NCBI GenBank assembly: GCA_021229015.1
Contig: CM037783.1
Span: 6,023,324 to 6,087,323, forward strand
Length of the DNA: 64,000 nucleotides
Origin: Solen grandis
Taxonomy: Eukaryota > Mollusca > Bivalvia > Adapedonta > Solenidae
Direction: 5' to 3'
Position numbers and translations under genes: made by a program. The notes beneath the pieces were generated by a model. That model searched no databases, had not been told where the DNA came from, and was given only the letters and a program-made list of their open reading frames with translations. Each line of letters begins with the position of its first letter. Within the stretch, counting starts at the first letter, position 1. Positions 60,214 to 64,000 of the stretch are shown one piece after another.

Positions 60214-60891
60214 ACATGGATCGTTTCCTTGTTAGATCTTCAGGCCAGAGTTCATCTCTTGCAGGAAATGGGATATCAAACAAACATGGATGTGATGCTG
60301 AAAGTGCCCCATTACCAAAGAGGACAAAATTCTCCGACAAGGAATATGAAAGAACCACATGACTAGAAGATTTCAGTCAGCATGGAAGATAGCCTTCCCC
60401 TGGGTTCAGCACACACTCACCCTGAGGAAATTCGCAACATCCTGATCCTGGTGGAAATAGTGATGACCATCTCACCATCTACTGTTGAATGTGAACATCA
60501 GTTTTCTAGTAGGTAAAATAGTCTCAAATTCATTGCAACCCACCAATTTTTGACTATTTTGAAAGATGTTAAAGTAAAAAAAAAGAAGAAAAAAATACTA
60601 AAGAAATAAGTTAATGTAATGACATTGCCATAATAAACTATATGATAGAATGAGAAATGAATGAATGTTTAAGTATCAATGAGTAAAAACAATAATACAG
60701 CATGCTTGTTCATATTTTCAGCAATGAAAATCATCAAATCAGCTCGACGGTCTCACATGAAGCAGGGAACTCTCCAGGACCTATTAAGGATCCATACTGA
60801 TGGTCCATCAATATCCAGCTTCAATCCTGAGGCAGCCATCAACCTGTGGATGACATCTGGCTCTGGCACAGGCTTCCCCAGAAATCATGTG
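60214..60891 (+). pseudogene. hAT transposase remnant (N-terminus and dimerisation region)
   Basis: An acceptor TTGTGTGTTAG at 60213 precedes ATG 60216. The frame MDRFLVRSSGQSSS... runs 48 codons to TGA at 60360-60362. One base out of frame, RRFQSAWKIAFPWVQ (from 60365) follows, the start of the cysteine-rich DNA-binding region seen in KIAA1586/ZNF862-type hAT proteins. The catalytic core is missing: the sequence jumps to LVEIVMTISPSTVECEHQFS (about 60448-60507), the hATC dimerisation motif. Donor GTAGGT at 60509 and acceptor TTTTCAG ending at 60721 join in frame to TMKIIKSARR...LQDLLRIHTDGPS. A further donor GTGAGC follows at 60892, and a possible last exon begins at 61460 after TTTTTCAG. 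A 5' non-coding exon may end at 59884 (CAG|GTAAGT). Not functional. Confidence 0.82.
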
Positions 60892-61173
60892 GTGAGCTAT
60901 ACACATAGGTTTTTTACAGACTAAAATATGAAATAAATTAATAGCTGCTTCTTTTAATTTTTATTGCATTGCAAAAATATTATTAGAATCCTCATTTAAG
61001 TTATTTATTATGAACTACTTTTGGTATTAATTAACTACTTGATGGATGAGTAATAGCAGTGCTGCTGCATTACTGTTTTCCTTTTGGTGAATGATCATCT
61101 AAATTCTGATAAATATTAGCAAATGACTTGTAAGATAGTTTAGATTAACAGCAACAATGGTTTTGAAATTTAA

Positions 61174-61405
61174 CCCTTTCCCTCATAGAGGACACCATGA
61201 AAAGACCTATGCGAACAGCATAAAACCAGATCAGCCTGCGAGTAACTCGCAGGCTGATCAGGTTTTATGCTGTTCGCTGCTCCTCAGTGGTCTGGAAATG
61301 AGGATTTTGTAATTAAATTTGGTAAGGTTTAACTGTGGTTTATTGCAGATCAGGGTTTATGTGGTACCTATTGAGTGTGTCAAAATGAGTCTATATGAGA
61401 AAGGG
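61174..61405 (+). mobile_element. TTAA-flanked MITE, family M1 (copy 8)
   Basis: TTAA flanks at 61170-61173 and 61406-61409. The 31-base palindrome arms are at 61213-61243 and 61247-61277 with loop TAA and one mismatch. The right terminus is shortened (TATGAGAAAGGG). It sits in an intron of the hAT transposase remnant. Confidence 0.93.
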
Positions 61406-61564
61406 TTAACATCCATTTTACATGTAACAATAATGGATCCTTTATTATTTATTTTTCAGTCACTGCTGATGACTAATCAGACGAGGATCAGGATGTACAT
61501 GGTCAAGACGAGTGTGATGTTGGAAAATAAGATTTCAAGACATAACATGTATTTACTTTCTTAA

Positions 61565-61786
61565 CCCTTTCCCTCATAGAGGACACCATGAAAAGACCTA
61601 TGCGAACAGCATAAAACCAGATCAGCCTGCGAGTAACTCGCAGGCTGATCAGGTTTTATGCTGTTCGCTGCTCCTCAGTGGTCTGGAAATAAGGATTTTG
61701 TAATTAAATTTGGTAAGGTTTAACTGTGGTTTTCTTCATGTGGTACTTATTGAGGGCGTCAAAATGAGTCTATATGAGGGAAAGGG
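61565..61786 (+). mobile_element. TTAA-flanked MITE, family M1 (copy 9)
   Basis: TTAA flanks at 61561-61564 and 61787-61790; termini and palindrome intact. A small deletion after 'tggttttctt' removes the 'gcagatcagg' block. It lies about 155 bases from copy 8. Confidence 0.93.
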
Positions 61787-62335
61787 TTAATTGTCCAGCT
61801 GTTTTAAGAGCTGATATTATGCTAGACAGTATAGTGTTTTCCAAATTTGAGTGCAAGAATTTTCAATGAGTGTTCTGAGTGGAAAAAGTTGATCAAAAAG
61901 TGTTAAATTTGGAGACTTTTCTGCACAGGCAGCTGTGAAGAATATATGTTGATCAACCTATCCATTCATTCCCTTGATTTCTTGACTACTTTGTTGATAT
62001 TTAAAATTAGTGTGTTATGTGTGTGCAACTGTGCAAATGTATATGCAGATCATATTAAATTATTATGAATTTATTTGGATATGAGGGTAAAGATAAACAA
62101 AATATTGTTCTTTGTTTTTTTTGTTGTTCTTTTCCTGAAAAATAAAGGAATGAAGTTTACATGTACTTGTTTTATTTCTTTGAAATTATGATTCTGAAAA
62201 TTTGATTAAACTGTTATGAGCTGTTAATTTAAGTATCTTTTTTAAGCAAAAAAATACAATGATGAATTTTACAAAATCATTTTAATGATTAAAGTTATAA
62301 ATGTTTGGTATTTATAACAGTTTAACCAAATTGGA

Positions 62336-63300
62336 AACAAGAGGGCCAAGATGGCCCTTGATCGCTCACCTGAGAAAGATGATTGCTTGAGAAATAAAGA
62401 TGCTAGAGTGTAAACAAAGTGAAATCTGGCTTTTTTTTATGGTGAAAAGGGCATAACTCCTAAATTAACTAGTCAATATCAGTTAACATTGAACCCGATT
62501 GCGAGATTATGGGCATAAACATTGTCTTAAAGTTTAAAAAAGATTGTTTAAAAAAATGAAGTCAACAGAGAGTAAACAAAGTGAAATCTTGCATTTTTTG
62601 TATTAAAAAGGGCTTAACTCCTGACCTAATTGGCCCATCTCAGCCACAATCAAACTCAGTCGAGACATTATGGTCATAAGCATTGCCATAAAGTTTGAAG
62701 ATGATTGCCAAAAAGATGAAGATGCTAGAGTGTAAACAACGTGAAATCTGGCATTTTTTGTATTAAAAAGGGCTTAACTCCTGACCTAATTGGCCCATCT
62801 CAGCCACAATCAAACTCAGTCGAGACATTATGGTCATAAGCATTGCCATAAAGTTTGAAGATGATTGCCCAAAAGATGAAGATGCTAGAGTGTAAACAAC
62901 GTGAAATCTGGCATTTTTTATATTAAAAGGGGCTTAACTCCTGACCTAATTGACCCATATCAGCCATAATCGAACTCAATTGAGACATTATGGTCATAAG
63001 TATTGCCATAAAGTTTGAAGGTGATTGCTCAAAAGATGAAGATGCTAGAGTGTAAACAAAGTGAAATCTGGCATTTTTTAAATATTCAAAGGGGCATAAC
63101 TCCTGACCTAATTGACTGATCTCAGCCATAATCAAACTCAATCGAGACATTATGGTCATACACATTGTCTTTAAGTTTGAAGATGATGCTTAAGAAATAA
63201 AGGTGATAGAGTGTAAACACTAAATTGTTGACGCCGCACAATAGACGACGGACACTCACGGGATCATTACAGCTCACCCTGAGCTTTGCTCAGGTGAGCT
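62336..63300 (-). mobile_element. Shared-terminus element with 160-bp tandem core (T3)
   Basis: The left end is AAACAAG then AGGGCCAAGATGGCCCT (62342-62358) and 'cgctcacctgag'. The right end is the hairpin AGCTCACCCTGAGC-TTT-GCTCAGGTGAGCT (63271-63300). The core block 'gatgctagag' or its variants starts at 62399, 62561, 62721, 62881, 63041 and 63202, a period of 160-162. Blocks 'ggcttaactcctgacctaat' and 'gagacattatggtcata' repeat at that spacing. Same ends as T1 and T2, different core. Confidence 0.85.
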
Positions 63301-63545
63301 AAAAAAGAAAATGGGGTAAAAGTGTACAATATCCAAATTTTGGTAGTACTAACAAGCTTGTGTGTTATACATACATACATACACACATGTTGCTTTTGAC
63401 ATAGAGGGAATCAAAGATTGGTTAAAATGTGTTACTGTGCGATCAGTCTTCTTTTCACATAATTTTTTCTGGGCTACCAGGTCTCATATCTGGTAGCCCG
63501 GTGGGCTACCACATAATTTTAGGATTTGTAGGACATTGCATAAGG

Positions 63546-64000
63546 GCATCCAATCCTTAATAAATAAATAAATAATCTTTAAAAAAGAAATTTCCAAAAC
63601 ACAATACATACTTAAAATTTGTTGAAGAATCTACACTTAATCAGAGATTTGTTTTTCAACCTCAGTTCATTGAGGGAAAATAGCAAAATCCCGGGACATT
63701 TAGAAAGGTTTTATTTGACATAGTCAGGGACTCATGTCCATAAAAAATCAATGAATTATTTAATTAAAGAATATGATTTTCATAATATACATTTCAAATC
63801 AAGGGAAGACAATTTCTCAGCTTTAATAAGTGTCATCAAAACCTGAAATAAACCTTGCCTGATCTTAATCATTTCAGCACATTCATAAATAGAAATCATC
63901 AATAAGTGAAAAGTTCACACTAATTACAAGAAACGTTCATGGCCTGTCAATATTTCTCCTGTTAATATCATCAGTCCTAAGTTAATGACCTGAGAATCCA
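63546..64000. other. Unassigned AT-rich DNA at window end
   Basis: Nothing recognised beyond a short AAAT/ATAA tract near 63556-63575. Confidence 0.4.

Larger units (their letters stand above)
59402..63538 (+). mobile_element. hAT-type DNA transposon, 4.1 kb, internally deleted and invaded
   Basis: The left end CAATGTCCGACAAATCCTA and the right end TAGGATTTGTAGGACATTG are inverted repeats. CATAAGG lies immediately outside both (59395-59401 and 63539-63545), a 7-base match where hAT elements make 8-bp duplications. CAATG fits the hAT terminal rule (YARNG). Sub-terminal 'gggctacca'/'tggtagccc' motifs occur at both ends. Inside is a spliced transposase remnant. Two M1 MITEs and one tandem-core element have inserted into it, so it is older than those. 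Confidence 0.85.

Noticed and set aside
62923..63165. 80-codon minus-strand frame with an internal repeat
   Set aside because: Lies inside the 160-bp tandem core of T3; the repetition reflects the core units.

Overview
This window looks like nuclear DNA from an invertebrate animal, most likely a bivalve mollusc. It is AT-rich and gene-poor, with introns and consensus GT/AG splice sites. It is saturated with tRNA-derived SINEs, small TTAA-flanked inverted-repeat elements and tandem-core elements of kinds I associate with bivalve genomes. Clam-like rather than oyster-like is my inference from the repeat families; the sequence does not fix a species. A run of exactly 100 N (38036-38135) marks an assembly gap.

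Layout. 1-13187: intergenic or downstream DNA with SINEs, microsatellites, a 22-bp minisatellite and a 15-bp minisatellite. 13188-15425 (minus): the only convincing host gene, the large 3' coding exon of a Mastermind-like Notch co-activator (MAML), entered through a clear splice acceptor. Its first exon, which should carry the Notch/CSL-binding helix, was not found, so much or all of 15426-64000 may be its first intron. 20608-22838: an element with an ~850-bp tandem core and a terminal hairpin. 23097-26560 (minus): a 5'-truncated non-LTR retrotransposon with a long reverse-transcriptase frame and a frameshifted C-terminus. 37000-64000: a dense mosaic of TTAA-flanked MITEs (nine clear copies of one family in the whole window), SINEs, and three elements that share terminal hairpins but carry different tandem cores.

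Two autonomous-type DNA transposon remnants stand out. At 46232-47986 a 1,755-bp element has two 145-bp terminal inverted repeats (about 94% identical by hand count) and TTAA target duplications. It encloses one exon of a protein with the cysteine pattern of the P2X7 receptor C-terminal ('ballast') domain, ending at a GTAAGA splice donor. At 59402-63538 a 4,137-bp hAT-type element has CAATG termini and a 7-bp flanking duplication. It holds a spliced, internally deleted transposase gene that keeps its N-terminus and hAT dimerisation region, and it has itself been hit by two MITEs and a tandem-core element.

The P2X7-type domain carried inside a long-TIR, TTAA-specific transposon is the observation I would follow first. 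The next are the shared-terminus elements with ~160-167-bp periodic cores and the MITE family whose central 31-bp palindrome is repeatedly remodelled.
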